Assembly: GCF_007795095.1 (NCBI RefSeq)
Contig: NZ_CP042218.1
Location: forward strand, 744,001 to 808,000
DNA from: Luteimonas granuli
Lineage (GTDB): Bacteria > Pseudomonadota > Gammaproteobacteria > Xanthomonadales > Xanthomonadaceae
DNA length: 64,000 nt
Reading direction: 5' to 3'
Below, in pieces: positions 38,223-47,212 of the stretch (positions are counted from its first letter, which is position 1; each line of letters opens with the position of its first letter). Both the position numbers and the translations under genes were made by a program. The notes beneath the pieces were generated by a model. It saw only the letters and a list, made by a program, of their open reading frames with translations, had not been told where the DNA came from and searched no databases.

Positions 38223-38480
38223 TTCCTTCCCCCCTTCGCAAGGTGGCTGCGCGCCTGGAAAGTGATCAGGCGTGATCGCCAATTCCGTTTGTCATGCCTT
38301 GAAACGAGCGACGAAGCAAGGGGGATTATCTGTCAAAACAATCCAGATATCGTGAGCCACTTCACAATTTTCACAGACGGCACGGGCGAACTGACACATT
38401 CGACCGCGACTTCGATGCTTGCAGGGGTAATCCACTTCTCCGGGCCCGGCGACGACCCCCCACCTGTGCCGCAGAACCGC
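38223..38480. other. AT-richer leader upstream of the Rhs operon
   Basis: This 258-bp stretch has no gene of its own on either strand; a longer frame of the first Rhs gene enters it from TTG 38282. It is noticeably richer in A+T than the surroundings (for example around 38330-38400) and must hold the Rhs promoter. Convincing -35/-10 boxes could not be assigned. Confidence 0.5.
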
Positions 38481-39401
38481 TCAGGAATGCTGCGCCGTCT
38501 TCACCAGCAGGTGCTTGGCCAGCAGGCCGTGGCCGCGGCCGATGGCGCGCGCCAGGTGCAGGGTCGCGAACACCAGCAGCACGCCGCCCAGCAGCATCGG
38601 CAGCAGCGCCCAGCCCTCCAGCACGTAGCCGTCGAAGCCGACGACCATCACGTCGTGGCGGTCCATCCACGCCGCGTCCAGGCCGGTCCAGGACACGATC
38701 GGAGCCAGCACGAAGCCGAGGCCCACCGCCAGCAGCGTGGTCGCCAGCGTGAAGTAGACGATGCCCAGCGGCAGCATCAGCAGCATGTACAGCATCGTGC
38801 TCCAGGTGCGCGGGTCGGTGAACATGTCGCCGATGCGCCGCCAGATGCTGCGCCCGCGCACCGTGTACAGCGGCCGCCGCGGCATGCGCTCGCCGAGCAT
38901 CACCTCCACGATCCGGCCCTCGACCAGCGACAGCACCCGCACCGAGCCGAAGAACAGGATCAGCAGCGGGATGCCGACGATCGTCACCGACAGGCCCAGG
39001 GTCGTGGAGAAACCCGCCACCACCCAGGTGAAGTAGAAGATGCCGGTCGCCAGCGCCAGCACCATGTAGAACAGCGAGGCATAGGTGCGCGGGTCGGCGA
39101 CCACGCCGAAGAAGCGGCCGACGGCGGACGTGCGCCGCGGCGGTGCCGGGGCGCGCAGGGCGGTCTGCACCGTCGCCTCGGTGTCGCGGTAGATGTCGGC
39201 GACCTCGTCCGGCGCGCCGTAGCTCGAGGCCACCGAGGCGATGACCTCGGCCTCGGACCTGCCGGGGTTCTCCGCGAGTTCGGAGCGCAGGTATTCCTCG
39301 GCGTCGTAGAGCGCGTCCTGGATCATCGCCGGATCGGCGCCGGCCAGGGCGCGGCGCAGCTGGTCCAGGTACTCGGGAATGGTGCGGGGCAGGCTGTTCA
39401 T
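38481..39401 (-). CDS. Membrane sensor-domain protein (DUF1700/PspC-like) paired with PadR
   Basis: This protein of 306 residues has a soluble helical N-terminus (IPEYLDQLRRALAGADPAMI, SSYGAPDEVADIYRDTE) of the kind found in DUF1700 proteins. Two repeated membrane units follow, each with ADPRTYASLFYMVLALATGI / TDPRTWSTMLYMLLMLPLGI and hydrophobic helices. The internal duplication is obvious. Its start overlaps the PadR stop by one base (TGATG), so the two are co-translated. Genes of this kind are commonly PadR-controlled envelope-stress or transport modulators; the exact role is unknown. Confidence 0.8.
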   Translation of the reverse strand: MNSLPRTIPEYLDQLRRALAGADPAMIQDALYDAEEYLRSELAENPGRSEAEVIASVASSYGAPDEVADIYRDTEATVQTALRAPAPPRRTSAVGRFFGVVADPRTYASLFYMVLALATGIFYFTWVVAGFSTTLGLSVTIVGIPLLILFFGSVRVLSLVEGRIVEVMLGERMPRRPLYTVRGRSIWRRIGDMFTDPRTWSTMLYMLLMLPLGIVYFTLATTLLAVGLGFVLAPIVSWTGLDAAWMDRHDVMVVGFDGYVLEGWALLPMLLGGVLLVFATLHLARAIGRGHGLLAKHLLVKTAQHS

Positions 39402-39781
39402 CACGGGGTCCCCTCCAGGACGGTATCGACGGAGTCGCGGGTCGCGCGCCATGCGGCGGCCCATTCGCGCAGGACGGCATGCCCGGCGTCGGTGATGCGG
39501 TAATAGCGTCGCGGCGGCCCCGCATCGGAGGGTCCGACGTGGCTGGACAGCAGGCCGCCGGCCTCCAGGTTCCGCAGCACCGGGTACAGAGCGCTCTGCT
39601 TGCCGCTGAGCACGCCCTCGCCGAAGCCCTCCAGGGTCTTGGCGATCTGGTAGCCGTACATCGGCTCGGCGGCCCGGGACAGCACCGCCAGAAGGGCCAG
39701 CGCCACCACCCCCGAGCTCAGCTCGCGCTGGAACTTGCGGAGGGTGGCTTCGATGTCCGGAAGGGGCGGCTGTTCGACCAT
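39401..39781 (-). CDS. PadR-family transcriptional regulator
   Basis: This protein of 126 residues has the PadR winged helix: VVALALLAVLSRAAEPMYGY at the first helices, LSGKQSALYPVLRNLEAGGL as recognition helix, and RRYYRITDAGHAVLREWAAA as wing and dimerisation helix. About 18 residues precede the domain. PadR repressors usually control the gene next door, here the overlapping membrane sensor protein. An AT-rich, partly symmetric stretch just upstream (39791-39813) is the likely control site. Confidence 0.92.
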   Translation of the reverse strand: MVEQPPLPDIEATLRKFQRELSSGVVALALLAVLSRAAEPMYGYQIAKTLEGFGEGVLSGKQSALYPVLRNLEAGGLLSSHVGPSDAGPPRRYYRITDAGHAVLREWAAAWRATRDSVDTVLEGTP

Positions 39782-39790
39782 GGGCGCATG

Positions 39791-39813
39791 CTAGTACTAA
39801 CTTCCATATAGTG
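39791..39813 (-). promoter_or_regulatory. Probable promoter/operator of the PadR operon
   Basis: The sequence CTAGTACTAACTTCCATATA lies 10 bp upstream of the padR ATG and carries ACTA...TAGT half-sites and a TATATG -10-like hexamer on the minus strand. It stands out from flanking high-GC DNA. PadR proteins commonly autoregulate. The call is by position and composition. Confidence 0.4.
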
Positions 39814-39881
39814 AATGTGCCGATAGTCAGGCGGGCCGCCGGATCGGCAACAATCGGGGCATCCAGACCGGAGCCTTGCCC

Positions 39882-40823
39882 GTGCATCCAGACCGCTTCC
39901 GCGCCGCGACCCTGTCCCTCGCCCTGCTCTGCGCCGCTGGCGCCGCCGCTTCTGCCAGCGATCCGGTGGGCAGCGGCGACGGCGGCGCCCTGCGTCCCCG
40001 CACGACCCAGGAACTGCTGGACGCCTCCACTCCCGCCGACTGGCGCCGCCCGGACCCCGCCAGCACGCTCTACATGGAGCTGGAGGGCGGTCGCGTGGTG
40101 ATCGAGCTCGCGCCCGACTTCGCGCCGGAGCACGTCGCCAACATCCGCACCCTGGCGAAGGAAGGCTTCTGGGACGGGCTGACCATCTACCGCTCGCAGG
40201 ACAACTTCGTGGTCCAGTTCGGCGACATCACCGGCGAGGGCGAGGCGCCGAAACCGATCGGCGGCGCAAGGGCCGCGCTGCCGGCGGAGTTCTCGCGCCC
40301 GATCGAAGGCCTCGCCTTCCACGCCCTTCCCGACCGCGACGGCTGGGCGCCGGAAACCGGGTTCGCGGGCGGCTTCCCGGCCGCGCGCGACCCGGCCGAG
40401 GGCCAGGCCTGGATGGCGCACTGCTACGGCACCCTCGGTGCCGGCCGCGACATGGCCGCCGACTCCAGCAACGGCACCGAGCTCTACGTCGTCATCGGGC
40501 AGGCGCCGCGCCAGCTCGACCGCAACATCACCCAGGTCGGCCGCGTCCTGCACGGCATGGAGCTGCTGAGCGTGGTGCCGCGCGGCACCGGCCCGCTGGG
40601 CTTCCACGAAGACCCCTCGCAGCGCGTGCCGATCAAGGCCGTGCGCCTGGCCTCCGAGGTACCGGAAACGGAGCGCACCGACCTCCAGGTGCTGCGCACC
40701 GACACCCCGCTGTTCGACGCCGTGGTCGAGTCGCGCCGCAACCGCCGCGACGACTGGTACCTGCGCCCGGCCGGACACATCGACCTGTGCAACATCGCGG
40801 TGCCGGTGCGGGTCGTGGACTGA
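39882..40823 (+). CDS. Exported cyclophilin-type peptidyl-prolyl isomerase
   Basis: This 313-residue protein has a signal peptide ([15 protein letters not shown]). A cyclophilin-like domain follows, beginning [20 protein letters not shown] and continuing [20 protein letters not shown] and [13 protein letters not shown]. The C-terminal part includes [19 protein letters not shown]. Periplasmic cyclophilins assist folding of outer-membrane and secreted proteins. The GTG at 39882 behind GGAG (8-base spacing) is preferred to a TTG two codons upstream. The usual FxxxxFxxG-type active site is only partly conserved, so activity is likely but not certain. Confidence 0.85.
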   Translation: MHPDRFRAATLSLALLCAAGAAASASDPVGSGDGGALRPRTTQELLDASTPADWRRPDPASTLYMELEGGRVVIELAPDFAPEHVANIRTLAKEGFWDGLTIYRSQDNFVVQFGDITGEGEAPKPIGGARAALPAEFSRPIEGLAFHALPDRDGWAPETGFAGGFPAARDPAEGQAWMAHCYGTLGAGRDMAADSSNGTELYVVIGQAPRQLDRNITQVGRVLHGMELLSVVPRGTGPLGFHEDPSQRVPIKAVRLASEVPETERTDLQVLRTDTPLFDAVVESRRNRRDDWYLRPAGHIDLCNIAVPVRVVD

Positions 40824-40915
40824 ATGCCTTGGCCGTCACGCGGTCTTGGCCGCGGGCTTCCTAGCCTGAGGCCCGGCCCGATTCCGCCGCGGCACCGACC
40901 AGAGGATTTCCCGCA

Positions 40916-41212
40916 ATGCCCATGCTCCGCATCCGCCTCACCGGCAGCGACGACACCGCTCGCGCCGTCATGAACCTGCTGCAGAGCCTGGACGGCATCG
41001 AGCACGTGGAAGAGATCGACGACCTGATGCCGCAGCTCGACGACGCCGACTCGAGTTCCGCGGGCTTGAGCGATGTCGAAGGCCCGCAGGGCCACACCAT
41101 CGAGATCGACGCGCCCAACCCGTCGACCGCGCGCCGGGTGCGCGACGCGGTGGAAGCGCTGGCCTTCGACCTCGACGCCGTGGTCGAGTTCGAGGAAGAC
41201 GACGAAGAGTGA
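40916..41212 (+). CDS. Small acidic hypothetical protein
   Basis: This is a protein of 98 residues preceded by AGAGGA six bases before the ATG. It is strongly acidic toward the C-terminus (VVEFEEDDEE). The pattern of LRIRLTGSDD, GIEHVEEID and HTIEIDAPN with an intervening helix suggests a ferredoxin-like beta-alpha-beta fold, but no family was recognised. It stands alone between the cyclophilin gene and a REP region, with no visible operon partner. Confidence 0.75.
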   Translation: MPMLRIRLTGSDDTARAVMNLLQSLDGIEHVEEIDDLMPQLDDADSSSAGLSDVEGPQGHTIEIDAPNPSTARRVRDAVEALAFDLDAVVEFEEDDEE

Positions 41213-41247
41213 GCCGACTGTAAGAGCCGCGTAACTGCAAGAGCCGC

Positions 41248-41325
41248 GTAGGAGCAGCTACAGCTGCGACCCGGGCCAGCACGGATCCACGCAGGTCGCC
41301 GCTGTAGCGGTTCCTGCAGGAGCGG
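41248..41325. repeat. Degenerate REP pair
   Basis: GTAGGAGCAGCTACAGCTGC at 41248 and a degraded inverted partner TCGCCGCTGTAGCGGTTCCT at 41296 are followed by GCAGGAGCGG. Fragments of the same word (AGAGCCGCGTA) precede the first unit. It lies in the 175-bp gap between the convergent acidic-protein and serine-hydrolase genes. Confidence 0.8.
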
Positions 41326-41387
41326 TGGATGGCGCCGTTGGGTCCCCGGGTGGGCGCCGCCCGGACTCCGGGTGGGCAGTGCGGGTT

Positions 41388-42977
41388 TCATTCCACCGGC
41401 GCCAGGCGCAGGTCGTGGAAATCGAAGCTGAAGTCGGTCAGCGGCGACACCGCCTCCATCCGCGCTTCGCGCACCTTGCCGTCGTGGTCGAGGCTGAAGT
41501 CGACGAAGGCATCGGCATTCAGGGTGCGGTCGCGCCAGCGGACGATGAAGCTGTCGTGCTGCCAGTGCTCGAGATCGCCGACGAGCTGCGGCGTACGGCT
41601 GAAGCGCATCTCCAGGCCCTTGCGGCCTGCCGCCACCACGACGTCGCCGTACCAGGGGTCGCGGTAGGTGGCGGCATAGCCCGACAGCGGCAGCGAGGGC
41701 TTCGAACGCGCATCGCGCGCGGCCAGATGTTTCTTCCAGTCCTCGGCCTCACGGTCGCTGCCCTTGCCGACGGCCGCGGCATAGGCCGCGACCCAGTCGG
41801 TGGCCGGCGCCTCCATGTACGCATCGAGCACGTGCATGGTGACGGCGTTGAAGGCCGCACCCGCCTCCTGGTTGGTCAGCACCACCACGCCGAGGCCGAG
41901 TTCGGGCACCAGGGTCAGGCGCGAGACCATGCCCGGCCAGCCGCCGGTGTGCCACACCAGGCGGCGGCCGCGGTAGTCGCTCAGGCTCCAGGCTTCGCCG
42001 TAGCCGGCGAAGTTGGGCTTCGTGGCCGCCAGCTCCGGCACGGCCGGCTCGCGGATCGGGATCGGCGTCACCAGCGACCACATCGCCTCGTGGCGCTTGG
42101 CGCTGAACAGCCGCTTCGCCTTTTCGCCCTCGCCTTCCAGCACGCCGCCGTCCAGCTGCACGCGCATCCACTTCGCGAGGTCGTTGACGCTGGAATAGAT
42201 GCCGCCCGCGGCGGTGTTGTTCGACCAGGACATGTGCGGCACCGGCACCGGGTCGCCGGTGAAGCCCGGGCGCGCGTGGCCGGTGGCGACGTTGGTGTCG
42301 CCGGGGCGCAGCGCGTTGCTGTCGATGCGGGTGTCCACCATGCCGACCGGCTCGAACAGCCGCTCGCGCACGAAGTCGCCGTAGGACTGCCCGGACACTT
42401 CTTCGATCACCAGCTGTGCCACCGCGTAGAGCACGTTGTCGTAGGCATAGCGGTCGCGGAAGCCGCCCTCGATCGGTACCTGCGCCAGGCGCCGGACCAC
42501 GTCGCGGGTGCTGTAGTCGCTGGGCGGCCAGAACAGCAGGTCGCCGGCACCCAGGCCCAGGCCGCTGCGGTGCACCAGCAGGTCGCGGATGCGCATCTCG
42601 CGGGTGACGTAGGCGTCGGACATCCGGAACCAGGGCAGATGGTCGATGACGCGGTCGTCCATCGCGAGCCTGCCCTCGTCGGCGAGGATCGACAGCGCCG
42701 CCGAGGTGAAGGCCTTGGTGATCGAGGCGATGGAAAACAGGGTGTCGCCGTCCACCGGCTCCGCGCCGCCGACCTCGCGCTGGCCCCAGCCGCGGGCGAG
42801 CACCACGTCGCCGTCCTTGATCACCGCCACGGCGATGCCCGGCACCCTGAAGGTTTCGCGGACCGCTTCGACGTGTGCGTCGAGCCGCGCCAGTTCCGGC
42901 GGTGGAGCCTGCTGCGCAATGGCCGGCGTGGAGAAGGAAAGCAGCAGCGAAAGGACGGCCGCGACCCGCTTCGTCAT
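41388..42977 (-). CDS. Class C beta-lactamase-fold serine hydrolase
   Basis: This exported protein of 529 residues (signal peptide ending STPAIA) has the penicillin-binding/AmpC-like fold. The SxxK nucleophile is in FSIASITKAF (Ser85, Lys88), the second motif YDN is in RYAYDNVLYAVAQ, and the third motif is HTGG in LVWHTGGWPGMVSRL. A C-terminal domain of about 120 residues (YAATYRDPWYGDVVV) resembles the DUF3471 extension. Such enzymes are mostly peptidases or esterases and not true beta-lactamases. No ampR-type regulator is adjacent. Confidence 0.88.
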   Translation of the reverse strand: MTKRVAAVLSLLLSFSTPAIAQQAPPPELARLDAHVEAVRETFRVPGIAVAVIKDGDVVLARGWGQREVGGAEPVDGDTLFSIASITKAFTSAALSILADEGRLAMDDRVIDHLPWFRMSDAYVTREMRIRDLLVHRSGLGLGAGDLLFWPPSDYSTRDVVRRLAQVPIEGGFRDRYAYDNVLYAVAQLVIEEVSGQSYGDFVRERLFEPVGMVDTRIDSNALRPGDTNVATGHARPGFTGDPVPVPHMSWSNNTAAGGIYSSVNDLAKWMRVQLDGGVLEGEGEKAKRLFSAKRHEAMWSLVTPIPIREPAVPELAATKPNFAGYGEAWSLSDYRGRRLVWHTGGWPGMVSRLTLVPELGLGVVVLTNQEAGAAFNAVTMHVLDAYMEAPATDWVAAYAAAVGKGSDREAEDWKKHLAARDARSKPSLPLSGYAATYRDPWYGDVVVAAGRKGLEMRFSRTPQLVGDLEHWQHDSFIVRWRDRTLNADAFVDFSLDHDGKVREARMEAVSPLTDFSFDFHDLRLAPVE

Positions 42978-43095
42978 GTCCTGGGATCCCCGATGGAAGG
43001 CGGCCAGTATCGATGCCGGCGCGCGGCGCGCCAAGCGTGCGCCCTGCCGCGGACTGCCCTACCCTGCGTGCCTGAGCTTTCGCAGGAGCCGCGCC

Positions 43096-43956
43096 ATGGC
43101 ACGAAGCACTGCAACCGACGCGCCCATCGAAGGCCTGGCCGAAGCCGGCGTGCCGCCGGTCGACGGCATCCGCACCGGGATCGGCGGCTGGACCTTCGCG
43201 CCGTGGCGCGACAACTTCTATCCGAAGGGCCTGGTGCAGCGGCGCGAGCTGGAATACGCCAGCCGGCGGCTGTCGGCGATCGAGATCAACGGCACCTGGT
43301 ACGGGGCGCAGAAGCCGGCCACCTATGCGAAATGGCGCGACGACACGCCGCCCGGTTTCATGTTCTCGGCCAAGGCGCCGATGCGCATCACCCAGTCGCG
43401 GGCGCTGGCGAAGACCGGGACGCAGGTCGAGGACTTCGTCGGCGGCATCGCGGAACTCGGCGACCGGCTCGGTCCCCTGGTCTGGCAGTTCGACCGCGGC
43501 ACGCGCCCGGACCGCGCGGAGTTCGCCGCCTTCCTCGACCTGCTGCCGCGCGAGGCCGGCGGCCGCCCGCTGCGCCACGTGCTGGACGTGCGCGACCCCG
43601 ATTTCGTCGACGCGGGATACATCGCGCTCGCGCGCAGCCAGGGCATGGCGACGGTGTTCACCGATTCGCCGGAGCACCCGTCGTTCGCCGACGTCACCGC
43701 CGGTTTCGTCTACGCCCGCCTGATGCGCGCACGCGCGGGGTCCGCGACCGGCTATCCGCGGGACGAGCTCGAACAGTGGGCGGGGCGCGTCCGCACCTGG
43801 GCCGCCGGCGGTGAACCCGACGATCTGCCGCGGATCGATCCCCAGCAGGTTCCCTCGCCGGTCGCGCGGGACGTCTTCGTCTTCTTCATCGCCGCCGCCA
43901 AGGAACGCAATCCCGCGGCGGCCATGGCGCTGCACGCGCTGCTGGAGGCGCGCTGA
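43096..43956 (+). CDS. DUF72-family protein
   Basis: This 286-residue cytoplasmic TIM-barrel protein is of the DUF72 (YecE-like) family. It shows GIGGWTFAPWRDNFYPKGLV near residue 28, INGTWYGAQKPATYAKWRDD near 65, FSAKAPMRITQSR, and HVLDVRDPDF. The ATG at 43096 has CAGGAG upstream. The N-terminal ~25 residues before GIRTGIGG are extra. No biochemical function is established for the family. The gene is a single transcription unit convergent with the EamA gene. Confidence 0.9.
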   Translation: MARSTATDAPIEGLAEAGVPPVDGIRTGIGGWTFAPWRDNFYPKGLVQRRELEYASRRLSAIEINGTWYGAQKPATYAKWRDDTPPGFMFSAKAPMRITQSRALAKTGTQVEDFVGGIAELGDRLGPLVWQFDRGTRPDRAEFAAFLDLLPREAGGRPLRHVLDVRDPDFVDAGYIALARSQGMATVFTDSPEHPSFADVTAGFVYARLMRARAGSATGYPRDELEQWAGRVRTWAAGGEPDDLPRIDPQQVPSPVARDVFVFFIAAAKERNPAAAMALHALLEAR

Positions 43957-44040
43957 CCTCGCGTCGAACACGCGTCGAGCGCGCGGCCGGACCGGCGCGC
44001 CGGGTCGCGACCGCGATCGCGGACATCACGCGCGCTTGCG

Positions 44041-44952
44041 TCAGCGCGCGCCCCCGCGCTGGCTGAACGCCACGCTGCCGAGGATCGTCGCGCCGGCCAC
44101 CGCCATCGTCCAGGTCACCGGCTCGCCCAGCAGCCACCAGGCCCAGGCCACGCCGAACACCGGGATCAGGTAGGTCACCGTGGACGCCCGCGTCGGTCCG
44201 ATGCGTGCGATCAGGCGGTAGTACATGACGAAGGCCGCGCCGGTGCACAGCACGCCCAGCGCCACCGCCGAGGTCCAGGCCGCCGGCGTGACCGGCTGCG
44301 AGGGCCAGGTCGCCACCGCGAACGGCAGCACCAGCAGCGCCGAACATCCCAGCGTGGCCGCGGCCACCGCCGCCGGGGGCAGGCCGGTCAGATGGCGCTT
44401 CACCAGGTTCAGGCCGACGCCGTAGAGGAAGGACGCCAGGCCGCCCGCGACCACCGCCCAGCCGACGCTGACCCCGGCCGACTTGCCGCTTGCCAGCACC
44501 ACGACGCCGGCGAAGCCCGCGAACAGCGCCACCGCGCGGCGGCGCCCGATCTTCTCGCCGAAGAACAGGAAGGCGACCAGGGCGGTGAACAGCACCGTCA
44601 TCGCGTTGGCGATGGCGCCGATGCCCGCGGGGGCGCGCTCGGCCGCCCACGCGAACAGGATGAAGGGCAGCGCCGAATTGATCGCGCCGATCAGTGCCAG
44701 CTTCGGCCACAGCGCGGGCGGGAACGCGGCCCGCGAACGCCACAGGAAGGGCAGCAGCACGAGCGCGCCCAGCCCCAGCCGCAGCTCCACCAGCGGCACC
44801 GCCCCGAACTGCGGCGCGGCGATGCGCATGAAGAGGAAGGAGGCGCCCCAGATCGCGCCCAGCAGGGTGATCTCGAGCGGCGTCATCCAGGCCGACAGGG
44901 CCCCCGGGGCTGAAGGAGAGGCAGGTGCGGCCCGGCCGGGCAGGCTGTTCAT
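44041..44952 (-). CDS. EamA/DMT-family exporter
   Basis: This inner-membrane protein of 303 residues has ten hydrophobic helices in two EamA repeats. The first is marked by LLGAIWGASFLFMRIA, NALPFILFAWAAERAPAG and NAMTVLFTALVAFLFFGEKI. The second is marked by LYGVGLNLVKRHL, YYRLIARIGPTRAST and PVFGVAWAWWLLGEP. Members export amino acids and other metabolites. It is divergently transcribed from the LysR gene at 45071 across about 118 bp, the classic layout for a LysR-controlled exporter. Confidence 0.9.
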   Translation of the reverse strand: MNSLPGRAAPASPSAPGALSAWMTPLEITLLGAIWGASFLFMRIAAPQFGAVPLVELRLGLGALVLLPFLWRSRAAFPPALWPKLALIGAINSALPFILFAWAAERAPAGIGAIANAMTVLFTALVAFLFFGEKIGRRRAVALFAGFAGVVVLASGKSAGVSVGWAVVAGGLASFLYGVGLNLVKRHLTGLPPAAVAAATLGCSALLVLPFAVATWPSQPVTPAAWTSAVALGVLCTGAAFVMYYRLIARIGPTRASTVTYLIPVFGVAWAWWLLGEPVTWTMAVAGATILGSVAFSQRGGAR

Positions 44953-45070
44953 GGGGAGTCTCCGGAGCGGCGCGCGCCAGGTTTCATGGTCAGCGAGATT
45001 CTCCGCGCCCGCCGCCCGCTCGCAAGCGCATACTTTCCGGCCAAGACACAAACCTGGCTTGAGGCTCGCC

Positions 45071-45970
45071 TTGACCCTTCGTTCGGACTGGCTCCCGGCG
45101 CTGGCGGCATTCGAAGCCGCCGCCCGCCACCAGAACTTCGCCCATGCCGGCGAAGAGCTGCACCTGACCGCCAGCGCGGTCAGCCACCACGTGCGCAAGC
45201 TGGAGGCGCGGCTGGGGGTGATGCTGTTCCAGCGCCATGCCCGCGGCGTGTCGCTCACCGCCGAGGGCCGCCGCCTGGCCGACGCCTCCGGCAACGCGCT
45301 GGCCGAGCTCGAGGACGTGCTCTCGGGACTGCGCACCTCACAGGGCGACGGGGAGCGGGTGCGCGTGACCGCGCTGCATTCGTTCACGACGGCCTGGATC
45401 GTCCCGCGCCTGCCGGACTTCGCCGCGCGCCATCCGGACATCCGCATTTCCTTCGAGACCGAGATCGCGCTGACCCGCTTCGACGACCAGGGCCCGGACC
45501 TCGGCGTGCGCCATGGACCCGGCCACTGGCCCGGGCTGTCGGCGCAGCGGCTGCTGGAGGAACCGCTGTTCCCGGTGGCGTCGCCGGCGTTGGCCGGCGT
45601 GGACCGGATCGCAGACCCCGCCGACATCGCCCGCCTCCCCCTGGTCGGCGACCTGTCGCGGCATGGCTGGAGCGACTGGTTCCGCGCCGCCGGCGTGCGG
45701 GGCGCGCGGCCGATGGAGCGCTTCACGTTCAGCGACAGCACCGACATGCTCGAAGCGGCCGCCCACGGCCTGGGCGCCGCGCTGGCGCGGCGGCTGGTGG
45801 TGGTGCCGTGGCTGGCCTCCGGCCGCCTGCTGCGCCTGCCCGGCCCCGAACTGCCCAGCCGCTACGCCTATTTCATCGTGCACCCCTCGCACCGGCCGCT
45901 GCGGCCGGCCGCGCGCCTGTTCGCCGAGTGGCTGATGGACATGGCCGCGGACGCCCTTCCCGGCCGATAA
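45071..45970 (+). CDS. LysR-family regulator (GcvA-like)
   Basis: This protein of 299 residues has an N-terminal winged HTH (AAFEAAARHQNFAHAGEELH, LTASAVSHHVRKLEARLGVM) and a C-terminal periplasmic-binding-like effector domain (RVRVTALHSFTTAWIVPRLP, FRAAGVRGARPMERFTFSDS). The sequence style is GcvA/AmpR-like. The start is TTG 45071 behind GAGG; an upstream in-frame TTG at 45059 is possible. It probably controls the divergent EamA exporter, and the downstream EamA gene (45997) may be co-transcribed. Confidence 0.9.
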   Translation: MTLRSDWLPALAAFEAAARHQNFAHAGEELHLTASAVSHHVRKLEARLGVMLFQRHARGVSLTAEGRRLADASGNALAELEDVLSGLRTSQGDGERVRVTALHSFTTAWIVPRLPDFAARHPDIRISFETEIALTRFDDQGPDLGVRHGPGHWPGLSAQRLLEEPLFPVASPALAGVDRIADPADIARLPLVGDLSRHGWSDWFRAAGVRGARPMERFTFSDSTDMLEAAAHGLGAALARRLVVVPWLASGRLLRLPGPELPSRYAYFIVHPSHRPLRPAARLFAEWLMDMAADALPGR

Positions 45971-45996
45971 TCCCGGCCCCTGTCGCGACCACGCCC

Positions 45997-46938
45997 ATGA
46001 CCCCGACCACGCGCGCCCAGCTGCAGATCCACCTGTGCGTGTTGCTGTGGGGCTTCACCGCCATCCTGGGCAAGCTGATCACGCTGCCGGCGCTGCCGCT
46101 GGTGTGGTGGCGGATGCTGCTGGTGGTCGCCGCCCTGGCCCTGCTTCCGCGGGTCTGGCGCGGCGTGCGTGCGCTGCCGCGCCGCCTGCTGCTGGCCTAT
46201 GCCGGCATCGGCGTTCTGGTGGCGCTGCACTGGCTGACGTTCTACGGCGCGGTGAAGCTGGCCAACGCTTCGGTGGCCGCGACCTGCATGGCGCTGGCCA
46301 CGGTGTTCGTGGCCATGATCGAACCGAAGCTGGCGAAGCGGCGCTTCTCCCGCGCCGAGCTGGCGCTCGGCATCGCGGTGCTGCCCGGCGTGGCGCTGGT
46401 GGTCGGCGGCATTCCCGACGGCATGCGCATCGGCGTGGCCGTGGGCGCGCTGTCGGCGCTGTTCGTGGCCCTGTTCGGCTCGCTCAACAAGCGCCTGGTC
46501 GAACACGCCGACCCGCTGGTGGTGACCGCGGTCGAACTCGGCGCCGGCGCCATCGCGCTGACCCTGCTGGCGCCGGTGATGCCTTACGTGTTCCCGGCGT
46601 TCGCGGGGCCGTTGTTCGTGCTGCCAGGCGCCCAGGATGCCGCCTGGCTGCTGCTGCTCGCCTTCGCCTGCACGCTGTTCCCGTTCGCGCTGTCCCTGGT
46701 CGCGCTGCGGCACATGAGCGCGTTCTCCGCCCAGCTCGCGGTGAACCTGGAGCCGGTGTACGCCATCGTGCTGGCGATCGTGCTGCTGTCCGAACAGCAG
46801 GAGCTGAGCCTGCCGTTCTACCTCGGCGTGGTGATCATCCTCGCGGCGGTGCTGGTGCACCCGGTGCTGGCGCGGCCGCAACGGATCAGCCATCCCGAGA
46901 CGCTGGCCACGGGCGAGGCCCGCGACGTCACCGACTGA
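45997..46938 (+). CDS. EamA/DMT-family exporter (second)
   Basis: This inner-membrane protein of 313 residues has ten helices. Characteristic segments are IHLCVLLWGFTAILGKLITL, LHWLTFYGAVKLANASVAAT, LFVALFGSLNKRLVEH, and AFSAQLAVNLEPVYAIVLAI with a following LLSEQQEL. It is not close to the exporter at 44041 in sequence, so the two are distinct subfamilies. It follows the LysR gene by 26 bp in the same direction. The substrate is unknown. Confidence 0.9.
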   Translation: MTPTTRAQLQIHLCVLLWGFTAILGKLITLPALPLVWWRMLLVVAALALLPRVWRGVRALPRRLLLAYAGIGVLVALHWLTFYGAVKLANASVAATCMALATVFVAMIEPKLAKRRFSRAELALGIAVLPGVALVVGGIPDGMRIGVAVGALSALFVALFGSLNKRLVEHADPLVVTAVELGAGAIALTLLAPVMPYVFPAFAGPLFVLPGAQDAAWLLLLAFACTLFPFALSLVALRHMSAFSAQLAVNLEPVYAIVLAIVLLSEQQELSLPFYLGVVIILAAVLVHPVLARPQRISHPETLATGEARDVTD

Positions 46939-46984
46939 CGGCGCGCTGCGTTACGCTCCCGCATCCCCCGGTCGCGGAACGCGC

Positions 46985-47212
46985 ATGCAGCACATCGATT
47001 TCGAACTCGAGGGCGACTTCGTCGAGCTCAACCAGCTCCTCAAGCTCGCCGGCCTCTGCGACAGCGGTGGCGCCGGCAAGGCACTGGTGGCCTCGGGCGC
47101 GGTGCGCGTGGACGGCGCGGTGGAATCGCGCAAGACCGCCAAGATCCGTGCCGGCCAGATCGTCGCGCTGGGCGACGTCGAGGTCCGCGTCCACGCGGGT
47201 GCGGGGCCGTGA
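46985..47212 (+). CDS. S4-domain RNA-binding protein (YbcJ-like)
   Basis: This 75-residue protein is essentially a single S4 RNA-binding domain: FELEGDFVELNQLLKLAGLC, SGGAGKALVASGAVRVDGAV and IRAGQIVALGDVEVRVH. It matches the YbcJ type in size and layout. Its stop overlaps the lemA start (ATGA/GTGA-type four-base overlap at 47209), so the two are probably co-translated. The RNA target is unknown. Confidence 0.9.
   Translation: MQHIDFELEGDFVELNQLLKLAGLCDSGGAGKALVASGAVRVDGAVESRKTAKIRAGQIVALGDVEVRVHAGAGP

Noticed and set aside
41388..42977. Beta-lactamase resistance gene
   Set aside because: It has the SxxK/YDN/HTGG motifs, but the C-terminal extension and overall layout fit the broader serine-hydrolase group, and no ampR is present. 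Resistance cannot be claimed.
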